64,000 bases of DNA. Origin: Flavobacterium sp. GSB-24. GTDB lineage: Bacteria > Bacteroidota > Bacteroidia > Flavobacteriales > Flavobacteriaceae. This document shows, piece after piece, positions 49,948 to 61,006 of this stretch; position 1 is the stretch's first letter, and every line of letters begins with the position of its first letter. Below the pieces are notes generated by a model, which was not told the DNA's origin, did not search any database, and saw only the letters and a list, made by a program, of their open reading frames with translations. The translations under genes and the position numbers were made by a program. Location of the stretch: NCBI RefSeq assembly GCF_027924665.1, contig NZ_AP027043.1, forward strand, positions 3,348,001 to 3,412,000, read 5' to 3'.

Positions 49948-52900
49948 ATGAATAATTTTTTTATTACAAGTAAATCGAAGCATTACAAAGGCTTTGGTTT
50001 TTTGATCCTGTTGTTTTTGGCCTCATTTCAAATGAAGGCACAAACAACAGTTACAGGCACAGTTTCGGACGCAAGTGGTCCAATTCCTGGAGTGAATGTT
50101 ACTTTAAAAGGAACAAAAAACGGGGTGAGTACTGGTTTCGATGGAAACTATCTTATAAGTGCTCCTTCAAATGGTGTACTCGTTTTTAGTTTTATAGGCT
50201 TCAAAAGCAAAGAAATTAATGTAAATGGACAAACTAAAATCAATGTACTTTTAGAGGAAGACTCAAATAACTTAAAAGAAGTAGTCGTTATTGGATATGG
50301 TACCCAAATTAAGGAAGCTGTTACAGGATCGGTTGCTTCATTGGGAGGGAAGGAATTAAATGAAGTGCCTGCGGCTAATATTACTCAAGCCTTGCAAGGA
50401 AGACTGCCTGGGGTAGAGATGACACAAACTTCTTCTAAGCCTGGGGCAGCCATGCAGATCAGAATACGAGGAACAAGATCCCTTACAGGTAGTAATGATC
50501 CGTTGGTTGTACTCGATGGAGTTCCTTTTGCAGGTTCCATAGGAGATATTAATCCTGCAGATATTAAGTCGGTTGATATTCTAAAAGATGCTTCTGCAAC
50601 TGCTATCTATGGTTCGCGTGGAGCTAATGGTGTAATTTTAGTGACTACCTTAAAAGGGAAAAAAAATCAAAAAGCAACATTTTCATACAACGGTTTTAGC
50701 GGAATAAAACAGGTTTTTTCAAGATATCCTATGATGGATGCCTCTAAGTTCGCTGCACTTCGTGATTATACAGGCTTGTATGTAGATGGTGTTGACGAAA
50801 AAAGAAATGTAAATACAGACTGGCAGGATTTATTGTACGGTTCTGGAGAAATGATTAGTCACGATGTAAGTGTTTCGGGAGGAAGTGAAACGGGAGCTTA
50901 CAATGCAGGTTTTGGATATTACAAAGAAGAATCAGTTCTTCCTGGTCAAAAGTATGAGCGTTTCAGTCTTAGAGCAGGTTTAGACCAGCAAATTAACCGA
51001 TCTATCCGCATAGGTTTTAATACCAATAGCAATTACAGCATTACAAATGGAGATAATATCGGAACAGGAACTATTTTAGGGACTTCACCGCTGGCTAATC
51101 CATACAATGCAGATGGTTCTCTGAAAAGAACGGTCAGCATGGCGGCTGATGATCAATGGGTTTACACCAGACAATCCATTAAAAGCTTAGGAGATTCTTA
51201 TGTTAATCTAAATAGAGCTTTCAGTTCTTATAATAACATTTTTGCAGAAGTTAAAATTCCTGGTATTGACGGACTGAAATACAGACTTAATACTGGTTTA
51301 AATTTACGTACATCAAATGCAGGATATTATGAAGGTCAGGGAGTTTTTGACGTTAACCCTACGACACTTTCTAATGCTGCAATAACAAATGGCTGGTCTA
51401 CGCAATGGCTGCTGGAAAATTTAATCACTTATGATAAAACTTTTGCACAGAAACATACCGTGAATTTTGTAGGATTGTATTCAAACGAGCAGTATACAGG
51501 ACAGAGTTCTAGAGTGACTCGAAACGGAATTACCTCTGATGCCTTCCAGTTTTATAATTTAGGACAAAGCGAGGAAGAAGCTGTAATTAACCCTGCAGAT
51601 CAAGATTATACCCAATGGGGATTAACATCGTATATGGCAAGGTTAATGTACTCTTATGACAATCGTTACTTTATATCTGGAACAGTACGTTCCGATGGTT
51701 CATCAAGATTATCTCCTGGAAACAAATGGGTGACTTATCCTGCGGTTTCTGCTGGATGGACACTTTCAAATGAGTCATTCCTTAAAGATGTTAAAAGCAT
51801 TAGCCTATTGAAATTGAGAGCAGGGTATGGTGAAACTTCCAATCAGGCAGTATCTCCGTACGCAACTCTTGGAGCTTTAAGCACAAGACCATACAATTTC
51901 GGAAGTAATAATTCAACTGGAGTATATGTTACTGAGCTTCCAAATCCTAATTTGGGATGGGAGTTTTCAACTACATGGAACTACGGTTTAGATTTCGGAT
52001 TTTTTAATAACCGTTTATCCGGTACAGTCGAATATTATAAAACAAATACCAAAAATCTATTACAGCGAGTGGGACTGCCTGCAACATCTGGTGTGAGCAG
52101 CTATGTGGCAAATGTGGGAGAAACAGAGAACAAAGGTTATGAAATCTCGTTGAATGGAGTTATACTTGATAATCCTAATGGTGTTACATGGTCTGTTGGA
52201 GTTAATTTTTATAAAAATGAAAATAAGCTTGTTGCTTTAGCCTCAGGGGCAAGCCGTGACGAAGCAAACAATTGGTTTGTTGGATATAATATTAATTCCA
52301 TTTTTGATTATGAAAAGACTGGAATCTGGCAGGAAGGCGATCCGTATATGTCAATTTTAGAGCCAGGCCCAACAGGAATTAATCAGCAGGGAACAGTTGT
52401 AGGATCGATTAAAGTTAAATATACTGGAGAGTATAATCCAGACGGTTCACCAGCTCGTGCGATAAATGCAAGCGATCGCCAGATTATTGAAACAGATCCA
52501 GATTTTCAAGGAGGTTTCAATACCAATGTAACCTATAAAGGATTCGATTTTAATGCAGTGGGGGCATTTAAAAGCGGAGGAGTCTTAATCAGTACGCTGT
52601 ATGGTGGAGCAAGTTATTTGAACTTATTAAACGGACGAAGAAGCAACGTTGATGTAGATTACTGGACTCCAGATAACAGAGATGCAGAATTCCCTAACCC
52701 AAGAGGTATCCGAAGCGGAGACAATCCTAAGTACATGTCAACAATGGGGTATTTTGATGCATCCTATGTAAAAATCAGGGCAATTACTCTTGGATATACT
52801 ATCGATCAGACTTTTACAAGAAATCTGGGTATAGATAAATTAAGACTGTATTTTACAGCACAGAATCCGTTTGTTTTATTTTCTCCATATCATGATAAAT

Positions 52901-53037
52901 CTGGAATGGATCCTGAAACTAATTCACTAGGTGATGAAAACCAGGCAGTGGCATCGTATCAAAGAAGATTCTCTGTTATTGGTACCAATACACCTACAAC
53001 CAGAAATTATTTATTTGGACTTAATTTAACATTTTAA
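49948..53037 (+). CDS. SusC/RagA-family TonB-dependent outer-membrane transporter
   Basis: A 1029-residue transporter. A signal peptide (1-31, ending FQMKAQ) is followed by a carboxypeptidase-like regulatory domain (33-112; TVTGTVSDASGPIPGVNVTLKG), the motif LKEVVVIGYGT, a plug domain (about 120-240; IRIRGTRSLTGSNDPLVVLDGVP and SIYGSRGANGV-like ending) and a large 22-strand-type barrel. In Bacteroidota such proteins pair with SusD to import oligosaccharides. It is the first gene of a locus with xylan enzymes, so arabinoxylan or glucuronoxylan oligosaccharides are the likely cargo. It is probably under LacI control through the operator at 49811. Confidence 0.95.
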   Translation: MNNFFITSKSKHYKGFGFLILLFLASFQMKAQTTVTGTVSDASGPIPGVNVTLKGTKNGVSTGFDGNYLISAPSNGVLVFSFIGFKSKEINVNGQTKINVLLEEDSNNLKEVVVIGYGTQIKEAVTGSVASLGGKELNEVPAANITQALQGRLPGVEMTQTSSKPGAAMQIRIRGTRSLTGSNDPLVVLDGVPFAGSIGDINPADIKSVDILKDASATAIYGSRGANGVILVTTLKGKKNQKATFSYNGFSGIKQVFSRYPMMDASKFAALRDYTGLYVDGVDEKRNVNTDWQDLLYGSGEMISHDVSVSGGSETGAYNAGFGYYKEESVLPGQKYERFSLRAGLDQQINRSIRIGFNTNSNYSITNGDNIGTGTILGTSPLANPYNADGSLKRTVSMAADDQWVYTRQSIKSLGDSYVNLNRAFSSYNNIFAEVKIPGIDGLKYRLNTGLNLRTSNAGYYEGQGVFDVNPTTLSNAAITNGWSTQWLLENLITYDKTFAQKHTVNFVGLYSNEQYTGQSSRVTRNGITSDAFQFYNLGQSEEEAVINPADQDYTQWGLTSYMARLMYSYDNRYFISGTVRSDGSSRLSPGNKWVTYPAVSAGWTLSNESFLKDVKSISLLKLRAGYGETSNQAVSPYATLGALSTRPYNFGSNNSTGVYVTELPNPNLGWEFSTTWNYGLDFGFFNNRLSGTVEYYKTNTKNLLQRVGLPATSGVSSYVANVGETENKGYEISLNGVILDNPNGVTWSVGVNFYKNENKLVALASGASRDEANNWFVGYNINSIFDYEKTGIWQEGDPYMSILEPGPTGINQQGTVVGSIKVKYTGEYNPDGSPARAINASDRQIIETDPDFQGGFNTNVTYKGFDFNAVGAFKSGGVLISTLYGGASYLNLLNGRRSNVDVDYWTPDNRDAEFPNPRGIRSGDNPKYMSTMGYFDASYVKIRAITLGYTIDQTFTRNLGIDKLRLYFTAQNPFVLFSPYHDKSGMDPETNSLGDENQAVASYQRRFSVIGTNTPTTRNYLFGLNLTF

Positions 53038-53049
53038 TCAGATACAGAT

Positions 53050-54990
53050 ATGAAACGATATATTTTTAAAAATTTAATTATAGGGTCAACAGTGTTACTT
53101 TCATTAGCTGGCTGTTCAGATATATTAGAGGAAAAACCTCATGATTTTTACGAACCGGGTTACTTTAAAACAGAGCAGGGAGTTAAGCAGGGATTAACCT
53201 CTCATTACGCGCATTTACGCTGGATTTATGGTCAGGCTTATTTTTACAATTCCAGTCAGACGGGAACAGACGAGGCAACATATGCTCAGAGCGCTGACGG
53301 AAATTTTAAAGATCATGATTTATCAGGAGTAGGTATTATTAATCCAACGTCAAGCCGTTCAGATGTTTTGTGGAATAATTCGTATTATGATATCAATACC
53401 GCTAGTGGTATTATTGAGAATGGAGCTGCCGTAGGAGTTGCCAGCAGCTTAATTGCAGAATCTAAATTTTTTAGAGGTTTTGATTACTTTTTGCTGGTTC
53501 AGACTTTTGGAGGTGTGCCATTGGATTTAGGAGCTGGAGAATTAAAGTTTAACAGTAAGCCTTCAAGATATTCAAAACGTAACACGGTTCCAGAAGTGTA
53601 TACAAAAGCTATTTTCCCAGATTTACTTGCTGCCGTTAATGATCTTCCTGATGCTCCAAGGCTCACAGGTACAGTAACCAAAACTGTTGCACGACTATTT
53701 TTGGCAAAGGCGTATCTTACATATGGCTGGTGGCTGGAGAACCCTAATAATATTCCAACTTACCCAGACACTCCAAGAACAGATCCTGACGGACATAATG
53801 CACAATGGTACTTTCAGGAGGCTTATAACATTGCTGTTGACGGAATAAATAATCCAGGTTCTTATGGATTGCTTGACTCTTATTATGATGTTAATGTGGG
53901 ATCAAATGACAGAAATAAAGAAGTAATGCTGTATGCTGATCATACAGAGAGCAGTGAATATTACAATGGAGCAAGTCTTACTTATGGAAGCGGTGGTGCC
54001 CCAGATAACTTTTCTGGGTGGATGGTTACGTGGAATTATACTGCTATTAGAAGCAAAAACGGAACAGCAGCAGTTTCATCAGTACAAAGAGAAGCAAATC
54101 AATTTTTAGGACGCCCATGGACAAGAATGGCTCCGCCTATTGAAGTTTTTACCAATACATTCGCAGATAAGATTAATGATTCTAGATATGACGGAACATT
54201 TGCGACAGTTTTCAGAGGCAATTGGAATCTTCAGGGAACAGGTCTTACAGGCGTGGCAACGCTAACCAATGCAAATGGTTTGACAATTAAGCCAGGTGAT
54301 GCTGTTTTAACTTTCCTTGATGACGAACCATTAACTCCGATAACTTATCCTTCAGGACAAGGAGACAGCGGAGTTGGAGCGGGAGTTCTGCCAGGTAGAG
54401 CTGATTATGTGATTTCTCCAAAAGGAATAAGCAGAATAGTATACCCAGGTTTTTGGAAATTAGGTCCTTACAGAACAGATAATGCAGGAGGACTAGGACA
54501 GCCTAATGCTGGAAGTACAAGACCATTTCCAGTAGCAAAATTTTCAGAATTATATCTTGTTGCCGCCGAAGCTGCAGTGAAAGGAGCAACAGGATCTTTA
54601 AGCGCTAGGTCACTTGTAAATGTATTGAGAGCCAGAGCAGGAAAATGGAGATGGAACAATAATGGAAATACTGCAAAAATACAGGATAACAGCGCGGCTA
54701 TGACAAGTGCAACTCCAGCTGTAATTGATATTAACTACATTCTTGCAGAGCGCTCACGAGAGTTTTTTGGAGAAGGATACCGTTGGTATGACTTAGTGAG
54801 AACACAGAAGTGGAATGAAATTGCTGGAAAATACTCTATAGGAGGTTCTAACTATGGACAACACACACCAGAAGTAGTGACCAGAACAATTGAACCACAT
54901 CATTATCTAAGACCTATTCCACAGGCGCAGATTGATGGAATGGAAATGTCAGCTGATGAAAAAGCTGCATATCAGAATCCTGGTTATTAA
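53050..54990 (+). CDS. SusD/RagB-family nutrient-binding lipoprotein
   Basis: A 646-residue outer-membrane lipoprotein with the signal sequence ending SLAGC (lipid on Cys22). SDILEEKPHDFYEPGYFKTEQG is the conserved SusD N-terminus. The internal helical repeats and the C-terminal RSREFFGEGYRWYDLVRTQKWNEI and PEVVTRTIEPHHYLRPIPQAQID are diagnostic. It is somewhat longer than most SusD proteins (about 500-580). It lies 12 bp after susC and forms the lid of the importer. A terminator-like hairpin follows at 55062, so downstream enzyme genes may be expressed at a lower level. Confidence 0.95.
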   Translation: MKRYIFKNLIIGSTVLLSLAGCSDILEEKPHDFYEPGYFKTEQGVKQGLTSHYAHLRWIYGQAYFYNSSQTGTDEATYAQSADGNFKDHDLSGVGIINPTSSRSDVLWNNSYYDINTASGIIENGAAVGVASSLIAESKFFRGFDYFLLVQTFGGVPLDLGAGELKFNSKPSRYSKRNTVPEVYTKAIFPDLLAAVNDLPDAPRLTGTVTKTVARLFLAKAYLTYGWWLENPNNIPTYPDTPRTDPDGHNAQWYFQEAYNIAVDGINNPGSYGLLDSYYDVNVGSNDRNKEVMLYADHTESSEYYNGASLTYGSGGAPDNFSGWMVTWNYTAIRSKNGTAAVSSVQREANQFLGRPWTRMAPPIEVFTNTFADKINDSRYDGTFATVFRGNWNLQGTGLTGVATLTNANGLTIKPGDAVLTFLDDEPLTPITYPSGQGDSGVGAGVLPGRADYVISPKGISRIVYPGFWKLGPYRTDNAGGLGQPNAGSTRPFPVAKFSELYLVAAEAAVKGATGSLSARSLVNVLRARAGKWRWNNNGNTAKIQDNSAAMTSATPAVIDINYILAERSREFFGEGYRWYDLVRTQKWNEIAGKYSIGGSNYGQHTPEVVTRTIEPHHYLRPIPQAQIDGMEMSADEKAAYQNPGY

Positions 54991-55061
54991 GTTCTATCTT
55001 ATAAAACTAATTGTATACAGATAGAGATAAAGTCTTATGGTTTATTTAAGTTAGTTTTAAT

Positions 55062-55092
55062 AAAAAGCCGGGAGTATCCATCTCGGCTTTTT
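55062..55092 (+). terminator. Terminator-like hairpin between susD and the enzyme genes
   Basis: AAAAAGCCGGGA pairs with TCTCGGCTTTTT (one G-T pair) around a 7-base loop, 71 bp after the susD stop. It may reduce transcription into the GH43 gene. Confidence 0.7.
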
Positions 55093-55128
55093 AATATTTT
55101 TCGAATATATTTTAATAAATACAATACA

Positions 55129-56859
55129 ATGATCAAGAAAAAACAGTTTCTCCTATCAGTTGCAGCTTTGTTTTGCTCTGTCTTTATTCATGCTCAGGGA
55201 AGCACAGTTTCAAAAATGAAAAACAGTAAAAAGCCTATTTTTTCTAAGGTTTATTATATAGGAGACGACCAAATTTATAAAAACAATCCCTTAAAAGAGG
55301 ATGAATTTTATTCGCCAATTCTACAAGGATGTTATCCTGATCCGGCTATTACAAGAAAAGGTGACGACTATTACATGGTATGTTCTTCATTTGCGATGTT
55401 TCCAGGAGTGCCGATTTTTCATTCTAAAGATTTGGTAAACTGGACTGATTTAGGTGGGGTATTAAATAAAGTTTCAGAGTTTAACCCTCATGATACTGGT
55501 ATCAGTGCAGGAGTTTATGCGCCAGGAATTACTTATAACCCTCATAATGATACTTTCTATATGATTGTAACGGCTTTTACTGGTAATATGGGAAATATTA
55601 TTGTAAAAACGAAAGATCCTAAAAAAGGATGGGGAAGCCCAATTAAATTAGCTTTTAACGGAATTGATCCTTCTATTTTCTTTGATGATAACGGCAAAGG
55701 TTATGTGGTACACAATGATGCTCCTGATAAAGGAAAAGAATTGTACAGCGGACATCGTGTAATTAAAGTTTGGGAATATGATTTAGAAAAAGATCAGGTA
55801 ATTCCAGGGACAGATAAAATTATAGTGGATGGCGGAGTTGATCTTTCAAAGAAACCTATCTGGATTGAAGCTCCTCATTTATACAAAAAAGACAATCATT
55901 ATTATTTAATGTGTGCCGAAGGAGGTACAGGAGGAAATCATAGTGAGGTAGTTTTTATTAGTGATAGTCCAAAAGGGCCTTTTAAACCATCATCTAATAA
56001 TCCAATCCTTACTCAAAGATATTTCCCTCAAAACAGACCAAACAAAGTAGATTGGGCAGGACATGCTGATTTAGTGCTTGGACCTGATAATAAATATTAC
56101 GGTGTATTTCTAGGAATTCGTCCAAACGAAAAAGACAGAGTAAATGCAGGACGCGAAACATTTATGCTTCCGGTAGATTGGTCAGGTACTTTTCCTGTTT
56201 TTGAAAATGGCTTGGTTCCAATGGGGCCAAAATTAAAAATGCCAAATGGAGTAGTAAACAAAACTGGTAAAGATGATTTTTTCCCTAATGGAAATTTTAC
56301 ATTTACAGAGAATTTCACCTCAGAAAAGTTAGATTACAGATGGATAGGATTACGAGGCCCAAGAGAGCATTTTATTTCTATTGTTAAAAAAGGATTACAG
56401 ATTAATCCATTTCCTGTAAATATCCAAGAATTAAAACCAACCTCTACATTATTTTACAGACAGCAGCACAATACTTTTTCTTTTGAAACTACATTAGAGT
56501 TTAAACCAGAATCTGAAAAAGATCTTGCAGGAATTGTATGTCTGCAGAATGAACGCTATAATTATGTTTTTGGAGTAACTAAAAAAGGAAAAGATACTTA
56601 TATACTGCTGGAAAGAACAGAAAATGGACAGTCAGCAATTGTATCAAGTGCAAAAATAGAAATTAAAGGAGCATTGCGCCTTCAAGTTAAAGCTGCTGGA
56701 GATAGTTATCAGTTTAGTTACGCATTAAATGGTGCGGATTTTCAAAATCTGGGAAGCGCAGTTTCAGGGGATATCCTTTCAACAAACGTAGCTGGCGGAT
56801 TTACAGGAGCTTTGGTAGGATTATATGCCACTTCATTTAATAACGCGCATCCGAAATAG
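55129..56859 (+). CDS. Glycoside hydrolase family 43 (beta-xylosidase/arabinofuranosidase type)
   Basis: A 576-residue exported enzyme with a signal peptide (1-23, ending IHAQ). The N-terminal five-bladed propeller has the GH43 triad: base Asp71 in GCYPDP, Asp180 in NGIDPSIFF and acid Glu247 in IEAPHLYK. Residues about 385-576 form a C-terminal beta-sandwich (FTENFTSEKLDYRWIGLRGP) seen in xylosidases and arabinofuranosidases of this family. It should release xylose or arabinose from xylan fragments in the periplasm or at the surface. It is the first enzyme gene after susCD. Confidence 0.92.
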   Translation: MIKKKQFLLSVAALFCSVFIHAQGSTVSKMKNSKKPIFSKVYYIGDDQIYKNNPLKEDEFYSPILQGCYPDPAITRKGDDYYMVCSSFAMFPGVPIFHSKDLVNWTDLGGVLNKVSEFNPHDTGISAGVYAPGITYNPHNDTFYMIVTAFTGNMGNIIVKTKDPKKGWGSPIKLAFNGIDPSIFFDDNGKGYVVHNDAPDKGKELYSGHRVIKVWEYDLEKDQVIPGTDKIIVDGGVDLSKKPIWIEAPHLYKKDNHYYLMCAEGGTGGNHSEVVFISDSPKGPFKPSSNNPILTQRYFPQNRPNKVDWAGHADLVLGPDNKYYGVFLGIRPNEKDRVNAGRETFMLPVDWSGTFPVFENGLVPMGPKLKMPNGVVNKTGKDDFFPNGNFTFTENFTSEKLDYRWIGLRGPREHFISIVKKGLQINPFPVNIQELKPTSTLFYRQQHNTFSFETTLEFKPESEKDLAGIVCLQNERYNYVFGVTKKGKDTYILLERTENGQSAIVSSAKIEIKGALRLQVKAAGDSYQFSYALNGADFQNLGSAVSGDILSTNVAGGFTGALVGLYATSFNNAHPK

Positions 56860-56964
56860 AATTTTTCAAACGCTCATTATTGATAAAAAGAAGAGTTTAC
56901 GGAAAGAGAAGTACTTCATCACTGTGCTTTTTGGAAAAAATAAAGATGTTTTAAATTAACAGGT

Positions 56965-58200
56965 ATGATAAAGAGACATTTAAAATATGTATTGTTTTTG
57001 CAGCTTTTTATTTTAATTGCAGGATGCAAGACCAATCAAGCACTAGAAAATTCGTCTAAAAAGTCAGCTTCAGCAAACTGGGCAGGATCGTGGGCTTGTG
57101 CACAAATGCTTGTAGAACCAAACAATATGCCTCCAGCCCCAGGTTTGGCCGAAAACACACTTCGCCAGATTATAAAAGTTTCTATAGGAGGAGAGCAAAT
57201 CCGTCTTCGTTTTTCAAATATATTCAGCGATCAGGTTACCGTTTTAAAGAAAGTTAGTATAGCCAATGTAATTGACGCTCCGGCAATTGATAAAAAGACA
57301 CAAAAGAATCTTAGTTTTAATGGAAGTCAGGAGATAATACTAAATCCGGGACAGGAAGTGTTTTCAGATATGCTGCATTTTCAATTAAAACCTGGTCAGT
57401 TGCTTGCTATAACTATTTATTATGGAGCCGCATCACAAAAAACATCTGGACATCCTGGATCTAGAACGACATCCTATATTCTGCCAGGTGATAATCTTGA
57501 TAATGACGTTTTTTCTAATGCCGTAAAAACAGATCATTGGTACTCTATTATGGGACTGGATGTAGTGGCTTCAAAAAATGCGTCTAATATTGTTTGTTTA
57601 GGAAATTCCATTACCGATGGACGCGGATCTGGCACAAACAGGCAAAATCGCTGGACAGATATTTTAGCAGCTAGATTGAGAGAAGATAAAACGACTGCAA
57701 ATGTTGGAGTTTTGAATTTAGGGATAGGAGGAAATTGCGTTGTAAAAGGCGGACTAGGCCCAACAGCATTAGACCGTTTTGATCGTGATGTACTTTCGCA
57801 GGCAGGTACAAAATGGCTCGTAATTTTAGAAGGCATAAATGACATAGGCGGAATTAAGAGAGCAGAAGATGCTCCTGTAAAAGCGCAGGAAATTATAGAT
57901 ACTTATAAAATTATGATTGAGAAAGCACATGCCAGAGGCATAAAAGTATATGGATGTACAATTCTGCCTTTTCAAAAATCATTTTATGATGCACCTTTCA
58001 AACAAGAAGCAAGAGATATCGTAAATGCATGGATTCGAAACAACAATTTTGATGCTGTGATAGATTTTGACAAAGAAATGGCATCAGCAACTGATTCTAA
58101 AACTATCTTGTCAAATATGCATGACGGCGATTTTTTACATCCAAACGAACTGGGATACCAAAGGATGGGTGAAGTAGTAGATTTAAACTTATTTAAATAA
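56965..58200 (+). CDS. SGNH/GDSL-hydrolase lipoprotein
   Basis: A 411-residue lipoprotein with the signal peptide ending LIAGC (lipid on Cys21). Residues 35-200 form an N-terminal domain (WAGSWACAQMLVEPNNMPP, then IRLRFSNIFSDQVTVLKKV) that looks like a beta-sandwich. The SGNH hydrolase domain follows: block I LGNSITDGRGS with Ser215, the GINDIGG block, and the Asp389/His392 pair in GDFLHPNELGY. In a xylan locus the likely job is removal of acetyl groups. The arrangement resembles two-domain SGNH enzymes in many Bacteroidota loci, with no family number I can assign. Confidence 0.88.
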   Translation: MIKRHLKYVLFLQLFILIAGCKTNQALENSSKKSASANWAGSWACAQMLVEPNNMPPAPGLAENTLRQIIKVSIGGEQIRLRFSNIFSDQVTVLKKVSIANVIDAPAIDKKTQKNLSFNGSQEIILNPGQEVFSDMLHFQLKPGQLLAITIYYGAASQKTSGHPGSRTTSYILPGDNLDNDVFSNAVKTDHWYSIMGLDVVASKNASNIVCLGNSITDGRGSGTNRQNRWTDILAARLREDKTTANVGVLNLGIGGNCVVKGGLGPTALDRFDRDVLSQAGTKWLVILEGINDIGGIKRAEDAPVKAQEIIDTYKIMIEKAHARGIKVYGCTILPFQKSFYDAPFKQEARDIVNAWIRNNNFDAVIDFDKEMASATDSKTILSNMHDGDFLHPNELGYQRMGEVVDLNLFK

Positions 58201-58208
58201 ACAGATAA

Positions 58209-60935
<2,727 letters not shown>

Positions 60936-61006
60936 CAGAATAAAACAGAATTTAAAGATTTTGATTTAAAATAAACTACCTGGAATGTCTTGATAATAAA
61001 CACCTC

